Source: Pseudomonadota bacterium (GTDB lineage: Bacteria; Pseudomonadota; Gammaproteobacteria; Burkholderiales; Methylophilaceae). Taken from it: 64,000 bases of DNA. Shown one piece after another: positions 34,950-44,429 of the stretch; position 1 is the first letter of the stretch; each line of letters starts with the position of its first letter. The notes below the pieces were generated by a model, which made no database searches, was not told where the DNA came from, and saw only the letters and a list, made by a program, of their open reading frames with translations. The position numbers and the translations under genes are program-made. The stretch covers positions 1 to 64,000 of the forward strand of contig JAKQTN010000044.1 in NCBI GenBank assembly GCA_029563075.1. Reading direction: 5' to 3'.

Positions 34950-35351
34950 ATGGACATTTTAGGTTCGGTTTCGATTTGGGAAATCCTCAAACATGTCAGG
35001 TCGTGGCTTGCTAACCTGGACCGTGCTGGCAAAGAAAGAAAACAGCAATCTATTCGAGCACTGAGAGAAGTGGTTATCGCCTCGCGGGAAACGGCTGTTT
35101 ACATGCGCCAGATGCAAGATACAGACGCCCGGAATCACGAGAGCGAAGCACATCTATCCGTGCTGTGGACTAATTTAGGGTTTGAGTTGCAGGACATTGG
35201 CATCGATAAGCTGGCAAAACGCTGCCAAATAAAAGGCAAGCATTGGGCGAACCCTGACCACTATGACGATGACTTTTTGAAAAAGGCCGACGTAAGCCTG
35301 GATCGCATGGAAAAGCTGGCAAATGAAATACTTTTGCAGATTAATCGTTAG
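34950..35351 (+). CDS. Unknown helical protein whose 3' end is duplicated downstream
   Basis: 133 residues, mostly helical and charged, without signal or membrane segment. The start is supported by GGAAAGG 6 bp before the ATG. No family recognised. The last third (NPDHYDDDFLKKADVSLDRM, ending EILLQINR) is found again, decayed, at 40052-40155, on the other side of the accessory genes. It follows trmJ by 32 bp and may be co-transcribed with it. Confidence 0.72.
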   Translation: MDILGSVSIWEILKHVRSWLANLDRAGKERKQQSIRALREVVIASRETAVYMRQMQDTDARNHESEAHLSVLWTNLGFELQDIGIDKLAKRCQIKGKHWANPDHYDDDFLKKADVSLDRMEKLANEILLQINR

Positions 35352-35400
35352 CCAATTCAATTTTACGGATTCTAAGAATAACCAATGCTAAACAGCCTGA

Positions 35401-36339
35401 TTACAGACTATTAAACGGGTATTCCAGCAATCGATCATCATCAAGGTGAGAGCATACTTCCAGCATCTTTGCTTCTGTAATCTTTAATAACTCATATCTT
35501 CTGCGATACATCGAGCGTTTCTTAGAAGGCACTTCTTCGAGATTCTTTTTCTGTACATTCACGCTGAACACATAGAAATCCGAATTTTCTAAAATGCCAC
35601 CTCTTTCTATCCATACTTCATCGTAATTGAGTTTTAATTCTTCTGATTTGGTTTTAGTAGCAAAGTAGCCACTTCGATGATGTCTGCTTGACTCTGAAAC
35701 TGCATAAATCTTTGACACGCCAACAATACGACAAAAATCCCTAAACTGCTCGAATAAAAAATCTCTAGGTCGCATGCCATGCAAGGACTTGGTGATTTCT
35801 CGATTTGCGTCGAGCAACCACTCAAGGTTTCTCCCCTGCAGGGCACCAACATAGGCCACAACTTTGCCTGATTCACGTGCAAGAGAAAATGCCAGTGATA
35901 AAATACGTACATTTCCCAAGAAAAGATTGATGACAAGCTGACCTTCTCGCATGAACCATATAGGCTGATCGAGCACGATGTGAAGATTTTCATGCACTTC
36001 AGCCAGATCTAAAAGTTTCAGTGCCCCATCTAGCGGGAAATCAATCTTAAATGTTAAGTCTTCAATGGCAGTGTAATGTTCTACGATTTTGTTCAGTCGA
36101 GTCCTGGTATTCCATTTAGAACATAAATATGGCCATATGATCACTCCCAGTGTTTCCGGCCGCTGCGAGATTAGTTTTTTGATTGCGCTATTCTCTTTAG
36201 CATCCAATAAAGGTTTTATATGTTCCGAGAAAATGAAAGCCTTTACCATAAACTTAAATCTCAACTTGGAAATGCCAAAATTTTTTTTAAATATAACCCC
36301 GCTTATTTTCCATAAGTATGTGTATTTTTTAAAAGGCAT
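35401..36339 (-). CDS. VirK/YbjX family protein (DUF535)
   Basis: About 312 residues, the usual size of DUF535. Family blocks: IDFPLDGALKLLDLAEVHEN, GQLVINLFLGNVRILSLAFS, VAYVGALQGRN, LHGMRPRDFLFEQFRDFCR, AVSESSRHHRSGYFA and KKRSMYRRRYELL. VirK/YbjX proteins have been tied to virulence-protein localisation and antimicrobial-peptide resistance in enterobacteria; the biochemistry is unknown. Start uncertain: ATG 36339 is used, GTG 36351 is possible, and neither has a strong ribosome site. It is more AT-rich than neighbouring housekeeping genes and lies inside the accessory island. Confidence 0.82.
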   Translation of the reverse strand: MPFKKYTYLWKISGVIFKKNFGISKLRFKFMVKAFIFSEHIKPLLDAKENSAIKKLISQRPETLGVIIWPYLCSKWNTRTRLNKIVEHYTAIEDLTFKIDFPLDGALKLLDLAEVHENLHIVLDQPIWFMREGQLVINLFLGNVRILSLAFSLARESGKVVAYVGALQGRNLEWLLDANREITKSLHGMRPRDFLFEQFRDFCRIVGVSKIYAVSESSRHHRSGYFATKTKSEELKLNYDEVWIERGGILENSDFYVFSVNVQKKNLEEVPSKKRSMYRRRYELLKITEAKMLEVCSHLDDDRLLEYPFNSL

Positions 36340-36436
36340 GCTCTTTACCACGACTAAGATTTAAACCTCTCAAATTATCTTTTAATTTAAACGCCGAATT
36401 GTTGATCAAGTCTTATATTTAAAGTGTTTTTTAGAG

Positions 36437-37489
36437 TTACTTTACAAGGTTTATGATAATCACTGGCTGAGATTCCTGATCAGCATAAAGACCCTGTATC
36501 TTTTCTATAAGATGGCTGCCTGGGTGCCTAATGCATTTTAGGTAAACTTTGTACACTCCACAATAGCCCATTTCGTGGTATCGAGCACCAATTTCTTCAT
36601 CCGTTTTACCTTCTGGAATGCCGAGATGAAGTGTAATTTCACCACTTTCCACTGCGAAAACAGGAGCATCCCAAAGAAATTGAGCCGCGCCCGTTTTGGG
36701 GAGCTTCAAATAGAAATAGTTAAAATTATCATAAAGAGCTAGAAACCCTTTACGGCGTCTTTTCCATTCAATTAATCCTGCCCCAGGGCGAGCTAAACTT
36801 ACACCATAATCACAATAGTCATAGCCGTTCTTAATTGCGGCTTCGAGAGCGAGATGTAAATTTATAGAATTGACATCCCCCCAGCGTTTGTAATCTGAAA
36901 AAACATTATATGGATAACCAAAGCGGTTTACATGCCAATAGCGGCTACCCTTGCGCATGTAAAAGTTCCCCAGATGACAACCTACGGCTTCTTCACCTTG
37001 ATATAACAAGTCTAGTCGGCCGTATTCTGACTTGGCCAATTTTCTCACTAGATCAGGGTCAAGTTGAGCCGCTCCTAAATCGTGTCGTACTGTTGCATAT
37101 GGTCTAAGCATATCACGTTCGACGGTATCTATTTTTGCAATATCTTGAATTACTTCGTAACGGTATTCAGCACATTGCCCTGTTATTGATCGGCGCAAAC
37201 TACGAGAGTAGGTAGCCATAATGTCATCAATGGGTCGATTAAGTTTCACGATGGTTGTCAAACCAAACGGGATACACAAGGCATTCGGAATGGGGAATTC
37301 GCATACGAAAGCACTGCCAGTATATTTGTTAGAACTGATATTGGCAGTGCTTTTGTTGAGATTAATGCCCAGTAAAGCCATAAGCGTGGGTTTGCTCTCG
37401 CCTCTGCCCAGATAGTGAATGATTGTTAAACTGTTTTCACTTAAGGGAAATTCGAAGCTTTTCCATTTCCAAAAACATAGGCCAGCCAA
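36437..37489 (-). CDS. GNAT/FemAB-like acetyltransferase, N-terminus possibly frameshifted
   Basis: 350 residues if begun at TTG 37489, which has no ribosome site. Visible blocks, YQGEEAVGCHLGNFYMRKGSRYW, then SINLHLALEAAIKNGYDYCDYG and GLIEWKRRRKGF, resemble FemAB/BioF2-like GNAT acyltransferases that act on peptidoglycan precursors or polysaccharides. The same frame stays open upstream and would join ATG 37562 if one A were missing from an A7 run (37550-37556, as T7 on the plus strand). The full product would then start MSKKFISPSARFEIKQIKG. Substrate unknown. Confidence 0.7.
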   Translation of the reverse strand: MAGLCFWKWKSFEFPLSENSLTIIHYLGRGESKPTLMALLGINLNKSTANISSNKYTGSAFVCEFPIPNALCIPFGLTTIVKLNRPIDDIMATYSRSLRRSITGQCAEYRYEVIQDIAKIDTVERDMLRPYATVRHDLGAAQLDPDLVRKLAKSEYGRLDLLYQGEEAVGCHLGNFYMRKGSRYWHVNRFGYPYNVFSDYKRWGDVNSINLHLALEAAIKNGYDYCDYGVSLARPGAGLIEWKRRRKGFLALYDNFNYFYLKLPKTGAAQFLWDAPVFAVESGEITLHLGIPEGKTDEEIGARYHEMGYCGVYKVYLKCIRHPGSHLIEKIQGLYADQESQPVIIINLVK

Positions 37490-37758
37490 AAGCTGGGTAA
37501 GTCTGCCTTTTATCTGTTTTATTTCAAATCTTGCCGAAGGCGAAATAAATTTTTTTGCTCATAGGTTAATTTGATTTGTACTTTCTTTCTGTTTTTGCAT
37601 AATGAGTCTTATGTAGTTTTAGTTTAGCAAACCTAGATGAGGTGTGTTTTAAATAAAAAAATGCTTCGCCACCATGGGATTTACTATTTTTTAATCGGTC
37701 ACAGTGCTTTGAAACCTCTTCTTTTTATTTCAATTCGCTAAGCCCTCTAAATATCAGG
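37490..37758. other. AT-rich gap between acetyltransferase and carbamoyltransferase genes
   Basis: 269 bp. The part next to the acetyltransferase gene appears to be its displaced 5' end (ATG 37562, A7 run, open frame). The remainder is strongly AT-rich and shows no clear terminator or RNA. Confidence 0.5.
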
Positions 37759-39444
37759 TTACTTTTTAACTACATAATTACCAATAATTAGGCAATCCAA
37801 GCCTGTTGAAAAGAAACAACGAATGGCATCATAAGGCGATTCAACAATGGGCTCATCCATAATATTAAAACTGGTGTTAAGTACCACAGGATGCCCCGAC
37901 AGCTTGCCGAATTCGCTAATCATTTTATGGTAGCGGGGATGCGTTTCCTTATTAACGGTTTGCGCTCTGGCGGTACCGTCCACATGTGTAATCGCAGGCA
38001 AAACACTTACTTTATCTGGTTTGACATTACACACTTTCAGCATAAAGGGGTCTTCAACGGTAAGATCAAAATATTCAGCGGACGCCTCTGCGATGACTGA
38101 TGGCGCAAAAGGACGGTATGCTTCCCGGTGTTTCACTTCAGCATTGATTTTATCCTTCATGCCTTTGTTTGTGGGGTCAGCGATGATGCTACGGCCTCCC
38201 AATGCTCTCGGACCAATTTCCATTTTCCCCTGAAACCAGCACAAGATATTGCCTGCATGCAACAACTCGGCCGTTTTCAGCTCTATGTTGTCATAGTGCT
38301 CATAACTTAACTTGCATTCTTTAAGTATGGCCTCTATTTTTTCGTTAGAGTATTCCGTTCCCAGATGAGGGTTCATATGCGGTTCGGCACGCGGGTTTTT
38401 TAATATCGCATTATAGATATAATAAGCCGCGCCAATCGATGTGCCATTATCACCGGCTGCAGGCATGACATATAAATCCTTGAAGCCGCTTTCCCTGACT
38501 AAACGGCCATTCATCACACTATTGAGCGCCACTCCGCCGGCAACCACTAAATATTCAGCTTTTGTTTTTTCTTGAAGTATCTTGCAGAGCTTAAGCGCAA
38601 CTTCCTCTAAACGCGTCTGAAACGCTGCGGCAACATCCATATGGTGTTGTTCAAACGCTTGGCGGGGCAAGCGTCTAGGGCCAAATTTCTGGATAAAAGC
38701 ATCGTTCAGGTAATCAAACTGGCCATTATCAAAATTAAAATAATCAAAATCAATAAGTAAATCGCCGTCTTGGCCAACATCAATGATCTGGCGGACATCT
38801 TCAATAAATCTTTCGCTATTACCAAGCGGGGCCAGCCCCATGGTTTTGCCTTCATCATAGCCTGGTTTGAAGCCGCAATAGTAAGTAATGGCCTCATAGA
38901 TTGAGCCCATTGAGTTGGGGTAAAACACGCGCTTAAATTCGGTTACATCAATGCCTTTGCCATAGCCTAAAGAAGCGGTTGCCCATTCGCCAGAGCCATC
39001 CATAGACAACAGCGCCGCTTCATCATAGGGCGAGGCAAAAAAACTGCCTGCTATGTGCGATTGATGGTGCGGAATAAAATGCAGCTCTGGCTTTTTGTCA
39101 TTGATAAATGTTGAGTTATACCATTTTTTTATGGTGCGATAGCGCCAGTAATAGCGCAGTAAATGCAAGTTAAAATTCTTCAGTAATAGAGAAGGGCGCT
39201 TGAGAATAAAAGCAATTTTTCTATGAATATCCAGCGTAGGCTTAAACGACAACCCAATGTAATCAATATCGTCGATACTGAGATTAGCGATTTTAAGGCA
39301 CTGTTCAATACTCAATCGAGGAAACACAACGTCGTGCTTATCGCGGGTAAAACGTTCTTCTTCGACTGCAACTAGCAGTTTGCCATCTTTTAAAATACAC
39401 GCACTTGAATCATGAAATACATAATTTATACCTAGAATTATCAT
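37759..39444 (-). CDS. Carbamoyltransferase (NodU/HypF-type)
   Basis: 561 residues with the two-domain NodU/TobZ layout. The N-terminal Kae1-like domain starts IILGINYVFHDSSACIL and contains EEERFTRDKHD, HHQSHIAGSFFASPY (metal-binding His) and LSMDGSGEW. The C-terminal carbamoyltransferase domain has GARSIIADP-like GGRSIIADPTNKGMKDKIN and HREAYRPFAPS. These enzymes use carbamoyl phosphate to O-carbamoylate sugars or natural products. No polyketide, antibiotic or Nod-factor genes are nearby, so a surface glycan is the likelier target. The ATG start fits the family exactly. Confidence 0.92.
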   Translation of the reverse strand: MIILGINYVFHDSSACILKDGKLLVAVEEERFTRDKHDVVFPRLSIEQCLKIANLSIDDIDYIGLSFKPTLDIHRKIAFILKRPSLLLKNFNLHLLRYYWRYRTIKKWYNSTFINDKKPELHFIPHHQSHIAGSFFASPYDEAALLSMDGSGEWATASLGYGKGIDVTEFKRVFYPNSMGSIYEAITYYCGFKPGYDEGKTMGLAPLGNSERFIEDVRQIIDVGQDGDLLIDFDYFNFDNGQFDYLNDAFIQKFGPRRLPRQAFEQHHMDVAAAFQTRLEEVALKLCKILQEKTKAEYLVVAGGVALNSVMNGRLVRESGFKDLYVMPAAGDNGTSIGAAYYIYNAILKNPRAEPHMNPHLGTEYSNEKIEAILKECKLSYEHYDNIELKTAELLHAGNILCWFQGKMEIGPRALGGRSIIADPTNKGMKDKINAEVKHREAYRPFAPSVIAEASAEYFDLTVEDPFMLKVCNVKPDKVSVLPAITHVDGTARAQTVNKETHPRYHKMISEFGKLSGHPVVLNTSFNIMDEPIVESPYDAIRCFFSTGLDCLIIGNYVVKK

Positions 39445-39593
39445 TTTTTCTGATCTTTTTAATTTTTTAAGTTCGGATTATCTTGAAATCTAGTCTAACA
39501 TTCATAATCGACGATTACAATTGCGAGGTTTGACCGAAATGATGTCAAGCAAGATTTATAGTAGCTTATCAAAAGTGGAGGCTATTCATATCG

Positions 39594-40055
39594 ATGAAAC
39601 GATTTTTTATATTAACAACATTACTTGCAGGCCTTGCTGCATGTACTGGCGATTCACACTATGATGAATCGGCTGATGCTAAAGCTGACATACGCCAAGC
39701 GCTTAGTGACGCGAAGATTCGAAACTTACCTGTAATCTTGATTTTTGGTGCGAACTGGTGCGAAGAATGCCGCGCCTTGAGCACTGAAATCAAAACAGGA
39801 AAAAATGCTTCCAAGATTGCAAAAGAGTTTCAAGTTGTAAAAGTAAATGTAGGCAACTTCGAATCCAATCTGGATATAGCAAATTTGTATGGCAATCCTA
39901 TTAGTGGCGGCATTCCCGGTGCAACTATTTTATCTCCGGGCAATGAGGTGATATATGTAACTAAACGTGGGGAACTAAGCATTGCACGCAACATGGGTGA
40001 TGACGGTATTTATGATTTTCTGAAAAAAGTTTCAAAAACGTCAAATAAAAGATGA
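39594..40055 (+). CDS. Thioredoxin-like lipoprotein
   Basis: 153 residues. A lipobox LAAC (near residue 17) puts it at the membrane as a lipoprotein. The thioredoxin fold is indicated by LPVILIFGANWCEECRAL, with redox motif WCEEC near residue 57, and by cis-Pro in GGIPGATILSPG. It probably reduces or isomerises periplasmic disulfides. It is divergent from the carbamoyltransferase gene, with about 150 bp of shared upstream DNA, and its stop codon overlaps the start of the decayed gene copy at 40052. Confidence 0.83.
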   Translation: MKRFFILTTLLAGLAACTGDSHYDESADAKADIRQALSDAKIRNLPVILIFGANWCEECRALSTEIKTGKNASKIAKEFQVVKVNVGNFESNLDIANLYGNPISGGIPGATILSPGNEVIYVTKRGELSIARNMGDDGIYDFLKKVSKTSNKR

Positions 40056-40155
40056 ACCCGGATCATTATGATGATGATTTTTTAAAAAAAACTGACGCTG
40101 GCTTAGATTGCAAGGAAAAGCCGGTATAAGAAATGCTGCTGCAGATTAATCGTTA
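40052..40155 (+). pseudogene. Decayed copy of the 3' end of the gene at 34950
   Basis: Translation gives NPDHYDDDFLKKTDAGLD then CKEKPV, a stop codon, and EMLLQINR, against NPDHYDDDFLKKADVSLD, RMEKLA and NEILLQINR in the intact gene. Similarity continues past the stop into about 35 bp of non-coding DNA on both sides. Only the last 34 codons are present, with one internal stop. With the intact copy it brackets the 4.7 kb accessory region. Confidence 0.85.
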
Positions 40156-40264
40156 GCTAATTTACTATGGATTTTAAAAATAATCCACAGTGAAAAATGG
40201 ATATATCCAACTGATTTAGTCAACTTTATGGCATAATTTTATTTTCAATTTGCCTAGTAAGCTT

Positions 40265-41041
40265 ATGTTTAATCACATCAAAGAAGACATCTCTATAGTA
40301 TTTGAGCGCGACCCAGCGGCGCGCACGCATTTTGAGATTATCACTACCTACCCGGGCGTGCATGCGCTGATTATGCACCGTCTCAGCCATTGGCTGTGGA
40401 AAGCCCGTCTTTATTGGCTTGGGCGGTTGTTCTCGCATCTCGGACGCTTTCTTACCGGCATAGAGATCCACCCTGGTGCCACTATTGGCCACCGTGTGTT
40501 TATCGACCACGGCATGGGTGTGGTAATTGGCGAAACCGCTGTAATTGGCGACGATTGCACGCTGTATCATGGTGTGACTTTAGGCGGCACCTCATGGAAT
40601 AAGGGTAAACGCCACCCCACCCTAGAACAGGGCGTGGTGATTGGTGCCGGCGCAAAAGTGCTGGGGCCAATTACCATCGGCAAAAATGCCAAAATCGGGT
40701 CGAATGCTGTAGTAGTCAAAGATGTGCCTGAAAACGCAACAGCGGTAGGTATTCCCGCCCGAATTCTGGAAGAAGAAAAATCCAAAAAACGTGAAGATAC
40801 GGCGAAAAAGATCGGCTTTGCCGCCTATGCAGTAGGTAATGACGAAAACGATCCGATGATCAAAGCGATTCATTCACTGCTGGATCACGCTGCCAAGCAA
40901 GACGCTGATTTGCAGGCGCTCAAAGAACAAATTGCACATTTGTCGGATACAAAATCTGACACTGAACTGGCCGAAGCGTTTGGCGCCCAGAAAAGCTCTG
41001 GCAAAACCACCGTAAAACCGCGAGCAAAATCTAAACCTTAA
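40265..41041 (+). CDS. cysE: Serine O-acetyltransferase
   Basis: 258 residues from ATG 40265 (a TTG at 40250 is also in frame). The opening [25 protein letters not shown] and the left-handed beta-helix hexapeptide region are typical: [33 protein letters not shown], then [26 protein letters not shown]. It acetylates L-serine with acetyl-CoA, the first committed step to cysteine. The C-terminal 70 residues are a charged extension beyond the catalytic core. Directly upstream of the isc operon, whose desulfurases consume cysteine. Confidence 0.94.
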   Translation: MFNHIKEDISIVFERDPAARTHFEIITTYPGVHALIMHRLSHWLWKARLYWLGRLFSHLGRFLTGIEIHPGATIGHRVFIDHGMGVVIGETAVIGDDCTLYHGVTLGGTSWNKGKRHPTLEQGVVIGAGAKVLGPITIGKNAKIGSNAVVVKDVPENATAVGIPARILEEEKSKKREDTAKKIGFAAYAVGNDENDPMIKAIHSLLDHAAKQDADLQALKEQIAHLSDTKSDTELAEAFGAQKSSGKTTVKPRAKSKP

Positions 41042-41061
41042 CCTCTGAACTTAGTTGCATA

Positions 41062-41086
41062 ATAATTGACTAAAACACTAGGTTAT
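41062..41086 (+). promoter_or_regulatory. IscR-type operator with promoter of the isc operon
   Basis: A 25-bp site beginning ATAATTGACT and ending CTAGGTTAT matches the type 1 IscR consensus (ATASYYGACTRWWWYAGTCRRSTAT) at most positions. It contains the -35 TTGACT (41066-41071), with TATAGA at 41087. The placement fits autorepression by [2Fe-2S]-IscR. Confidence 0.65.
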
Positions 41087-41103
41087 TATAGAATTTGTAA
41101 ATT

Positions 41104-41610
41104 ATGAGACTCACTACCAAAGGCCGTTTTGCTGTTACCGCGATGCTCGATCTAGCTTTAAGCGAGACCAATGATGGGAACTTAAAGCCCGTCACTCTGG
41201 CGGGCATAAGCGAACGGCAAGCCATTTCACTCTCATACTTAGAGCAGTTATTCAGCCGTTTGCGCAAGCAAGGACTGGTGACAAGCGTACGCGGTCCTGG
41301 CGGTGGTTACCGCGTAGCAAAGCCGCACAGCGATATCTCGGTGTCCAACATCATTACTGCCGTAGATGAACTGATTGATGCCACCCAATGCGGCGGGCAG
41401 GAAAACTGCCACGACGAAGGCCGTTGCATGACGCATGAGTTATGGGCATCGCTTAACAGCAAAATTTTAGATTATTTATCCGGCGTCACACTGGCGGACA
41501 TGGTTGAAAATCAGCGCCAGAAAGATGCGGGATCTACCGCCAACAAAGTGTATTTTGCCCCGCGCAAAAATTGTGCAACTGAGACCAATGCTGAGATGGT
41601 GACCGCTTAA
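41104..41610 (+). CDS. iscR: Fe-S cluster assembly regulator IscR
   Basis: 168-residue Rrf2-family winged-helix repressor. The N-terminal [19 protein letters not shown] and [12 protein letters not shown] wing are exact family features. The cluster ligands appear as a CX5CX5C triad ([13 protein letters not shown]) followed by the fourth-ligand region near MTHELW. It senses Fe-S status and represses this operon, with a matching site just upstream. Its stop codon is immediately followed by the ATG of the next gene. Confidence 0.96.
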   Translation: MRLTTKGRFAVTAMLDLALSETNDGNLKPVTLAGISERQAISLSYLEQLFSRLRKQGLVTSVRGPGGGYRVAKPHSDISVSNIITAVDELIDATQCGGQENCHDEGRCMTHELWASLNSKILDYLSGVTLADMVENQRQKDAGSTANKVYFAPRKNCATETNAEMVTA

Positions 41611-42774
41611 ATGACTCCGGTGTTTTTCGACCATAACAGTACGACAGCACTCAAGACAGAAGTGCTAGAGGCTATGTTGCCGCATATGGTTGAGCAGCAC
41701 GGCAACGCGACCAGTCGCCACAGCTATGGCCGCACAGCGCGAGCGGCGGTGGAGCATGCGCGCGAGCAGGTGGCGAATGCGGTAGGTGCGTATGCCAACC
41801 AGGTTGTGTTTACCGCCAGCGGCACCGAGGCGAACAATTTCGCGGTGCATGGCATTTGCAGCAATCTGGCACCTAAACAGGTTCTAACCAGCGCGGTTGA
41901 ACACCCTTGCGTATCGCGCCCGGCGCTGGCCTTGCAAGCACATGGCTGGCAGGCAAAAAGCATTCAGGTCGATAAGGATTGCAAAATCGATATGCAACAC
42001 TTGCAACACCTGCTGCAAACCCCAACGGGCCTAGTATCGGTAATGCTGGCGAATAACGAAACCGGCGTGATACAGGATATTGCCGCAATCAACCAATTGG
42101 CGCGCCAGCACAATGCTTATGTGCATACCGATGCTGTACAGGCTTTGGGGAAAATTCCCGTGGATTTTTTTGCATTGGGCGTGCATGCCATGACAGTTTC
42201 CTGCCACAAAATCGGCGGCCCGCTTGGCGCAGGCGCGCTGGTGCTGGATAATCGCGTGGATATTCAGCCGCTTTTGTACGGCGGCGGGCAGGAAAGAGGA
42301 CTACGTAGCGGCACAGAAAACGTACCGGCGATTGTCGGGTTTGGCGTCGCATGTGATCTCGCTATTAAGAACCTGTCTACGTTTGCACAGCACACGCAAC
42401 ATCTGCGCGATGCATTAGAGGTAGGCTTAAGGAAAATGAACGCAACCTTATTTGGCAGCGGACCTGGGTTTAGCGGTGAATCCAGGCGCATTCCTAACAC
42501 CAGCTTTTTCGCTTTCCCCAATATCGAGGGTGAAACATTGGTGACGGCGCTGGATAAAAGAGGTTTTGCCGTGGCAAGCGGCTCAGCATGTTCATCTGAC
42601 AGCAGCGAACCCAGTCATGTGCTGCTGGCAATGGGTGTGGATGAAGAGTTGGCACGCGGCGCGATACGCGTAAGTTTTGGCGCCAGCAACACCATGGAAC
42701 AAGTACAGCATTTTTTAGTTGTGCTGGAAAATGAATTGAAAAGATTAAGAAATTTAACCGCCGTCGCGGCATAA
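41611..42774 (+). CDS. Cysteine desulfurase, second NifS/IscS-type paralogue
   Basis: 387-residue PLP enzyme of the NifS/IscS class, distinct from the canonical iscS that follows. The PLP lysine is in [16 protein letters not shown] near residue 200, and the catalytic cysteine loop is [20 protein letters not shown] near 325. The first residues ([14 protein letters not shown]) differ from IscS. It lies between iscR and iscS with zero-base and 26-bp gaps, so it is part of the isc operon. It may supply sulfur to a different acceptor. Confidence 0.9.
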   Translation: MTPVFFDHNSTTALKTEVLEAMLPHMVEQHGNATSRHSYGRTARAAVEHAREQVANAVGAYANQVVFTASGTEANNFAVHGICSNLAPKQVLTSAVEHPCVSRPALALQAHGWQAKSIQVDKDCKIDMQHLQHLLQTPTGLVSVMLANNETGVIQDIAAINQLARQHNAYVHTDAVQALGKIPVDFFALGVHAMTVSCHKIGGPLGAGALVLDNRVDIQPLLYGGGQERGLRSGTENVPAIVGFGVACDLAIKNLSTFAQHTQHLRDALEVGLRKMNATLFGSGPGFSGESRRIPNTSFFAFPNIEGETLVTALDKRGFAVASGSACSSDSSEPSHVLLAMGVDEELARGAIRVSFGASNTMEQVQHFLVVLENELKRLRNLTAVAA

Positions 42775-42800
42775 AAGATTGGAAAGTAAAAGTAAAAAAT

Positions 42801-44015
42801 ATGGATAGAAAACCGATTTATTTAGACTACTCCGCCACCACCCCGGTTGACCCGCGCGTGGCTGCGCTGATGATTCCGTATTTGACGGAACATTTCGGCA
42901 ACCCTGCCTCACGCAGCCATCCATTTGGCTGGGAAGCAGAGAAAGCAGTGGAAAATGCGCGTGAAGAAGTCGCCAGACTGGTTGGAGCTGATCCGCGTGA
43001 AATCGTGTGGACATCCGGCGCAACAGAATCGAATAATCTGGCCATTAAAGGCGCAGCACATTTTTATGCTGCCAGCAAAGGCAAGCATATCATTACCATT
43101 GCTACCGAGCACAAGGCCGTGATTGACGTGGTACGCGAACTGGAGCGCCAAGGCTTTGAGGCGACGTTTTTAGAACCGGAACCCAATGGCCTGGTTGATT
43201 TGGCTAAATTCAAGGCTGCGATTCGTCCCGATACGGTGTTAGCTTCTGTCATGCTGGTGAATAACGAAATCGGTGTGATTCAGGACATTGAAGCAATCGG
43301 CAATATCTGCCGCGAAAACGGCGTGATTTTTCACGTAGATGCGGCACAAGCCACCGGCAAGGTAAAGATTGATCTGGAAACCTTGCCTGTCGATTTGATG
43401 AGCTTTAGCGCCCACAAAACTTATGGTCCAAAAGGCGTAGGTGCTTTGTATGTACGCCGTAAACCACGTATCCGTATCGAGGCGCAGATGCACGGCGGTG
43501 GGCACGAGCGCGGCATGCGTTCCGGTACGTTAGCCACGCACCAAATCGTCGGCATGGGCGAGGCTTTCCGTATTGCACGTGAAGAAATGGAGCTGGAAAA
43601 CGCGCGCATCCGTAAACTGCGCGACCGTTTGCTGGTTGGCTTGCAAACCATTGAAGAAACTTATGTCAATGGCGATCTGGCGCACCGTGTGCCGCATAAC
43701 CTGAACATCAGCTTTAACTATGTAGAAGGTGAATCACTGATTATGGCGGTGAAAGATATTGCTGTTTCCAGCGGCTCTGCCTGTACTTCTGCGAGTCTGG
43801 AGCCTAGTTATGTATTACGTGCTTTAGGCCGCAGCGATGAGCTTGCACACAGCTCTATTCGCTTCTCGCTTGGGCGTTTTACCACTGAAGCAGATGTGGA
43901 TTACACGATAGAACTGATGAAAAGCAAGATTGGTAAATTGAGAGAACTATCTCCGCTTTGGGAGATGTTTAAAGATGGTATCGACATTAGTAAAGTACAG
44001 TGGGCAGCCCACTAG
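42801..44015 (+). CDS. iscS: Cysteine desulfurase IscS
   Basis: 404 residues, the length and sequence layout of canonical IscS. N-terminus [20 protein letters not shown] lysine in [20 protein letters not shown], catalytic cysteine in [22 protein letters not shown], and the IscU-contacting C-terminus ending ISKVQWAAH. It moves sulfur from cysteine to IscU and to tRNA-thiolation partners. 12 bp before iscU, with GAGGAG between them. Confidence 0.97.
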   Translation: MDRKPIYLDYSATTPVDPRVAALMIPYLTEHFGNPASRSHPFGWEAEKAVENAREEVARLVGADPREIVWTSGATESNNLAIKGAAHFYAASKGKHIITIATEHKAVIDVVRELERQGFEATFLEPEPNGLVDLAKFKAAIRPDTVLASVMLVNNEIGVIQDIEAIGNICRENGVIFHVDAAQATGKVKIDLETLPVDLMSFSAHKTYGPKGVGALYVRRKPRIRIEAQMHGGGHERGMRSGTLATHQIVGMGEAFRIAREEMELENARIRKLRDRLLVGLQTIEETYVNGDLAHRVPHNLNISFNYVEGESLIMAVKDIAVSSGSACTSASLEPSYVLRALGRSDELAHSSIRFSLGRFTTEADVDYTIELMKSKIGKLRELSPLWEMFKDGIDISKVQWAAH

Positions 44016-44027
44016 AGGAGTAGTAAA

Positions 44028-44426
44028 ATGGCATATTCAGATAAAGTATTAGACCACTATGAAAACCCGCGTAATGTGGGCAGCTTGGACAAGAACGACC
44101 CTCACGTAGGTACAGGCATGGTCGGCGCGCCCGCTTGCGGCGACGTGATGAAACTCATGATTAAGGTAAATGATGCTGGCATTATTGAAGATGCCAAATT
44201 CAAAACCTATGGCTGCGGCTCAGCGATTGCCTCCAGTTCACTCGTTACCGAATGGCTAAAAGGCAAAACAGTGGATGAAGCTTATGCGATTAAAAACTCT
44301 GCGATTGCTGAAGAGCTCGCATTGCCACCAGTGAAAATTCACTGCTCGGTATTGGCAGAAGATGCGATTAAAGCGGCTGTGGCGGATATTAAAGCGAAAC
44401 AATTAGCAGCTAAAGAGGCTGTGTAA
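44028..44426 (+). CDS. iscU: Fe-S cluster scaffold IscU
   Basis: 132-residue scaffold on which [2Fe-2S] clusters are built. The three ligand cysteines are in GAPACGDVMKL, TYGCGSAIASSSL and KIHCSVLAEDAI. The HscA recognition motif LPPVK directly precedes the third. Preceded by a strong ribosome site and followed 3 bp later by iscA. Confidence 0.98.
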   Translation: MAYSDKVLDHYENPRNVGSLDKNDPHVGTGMVGAPACGDVMKLMIKVNDAGIIEDAKFKTYGCGSAIASSSLVTEWLKGKTVDEAYAIKNSAIAEELALPPVKIHCSVLAEDAIKAAVADIKAKQLAAKEAV

Positions 44427-44429
44427 TCG

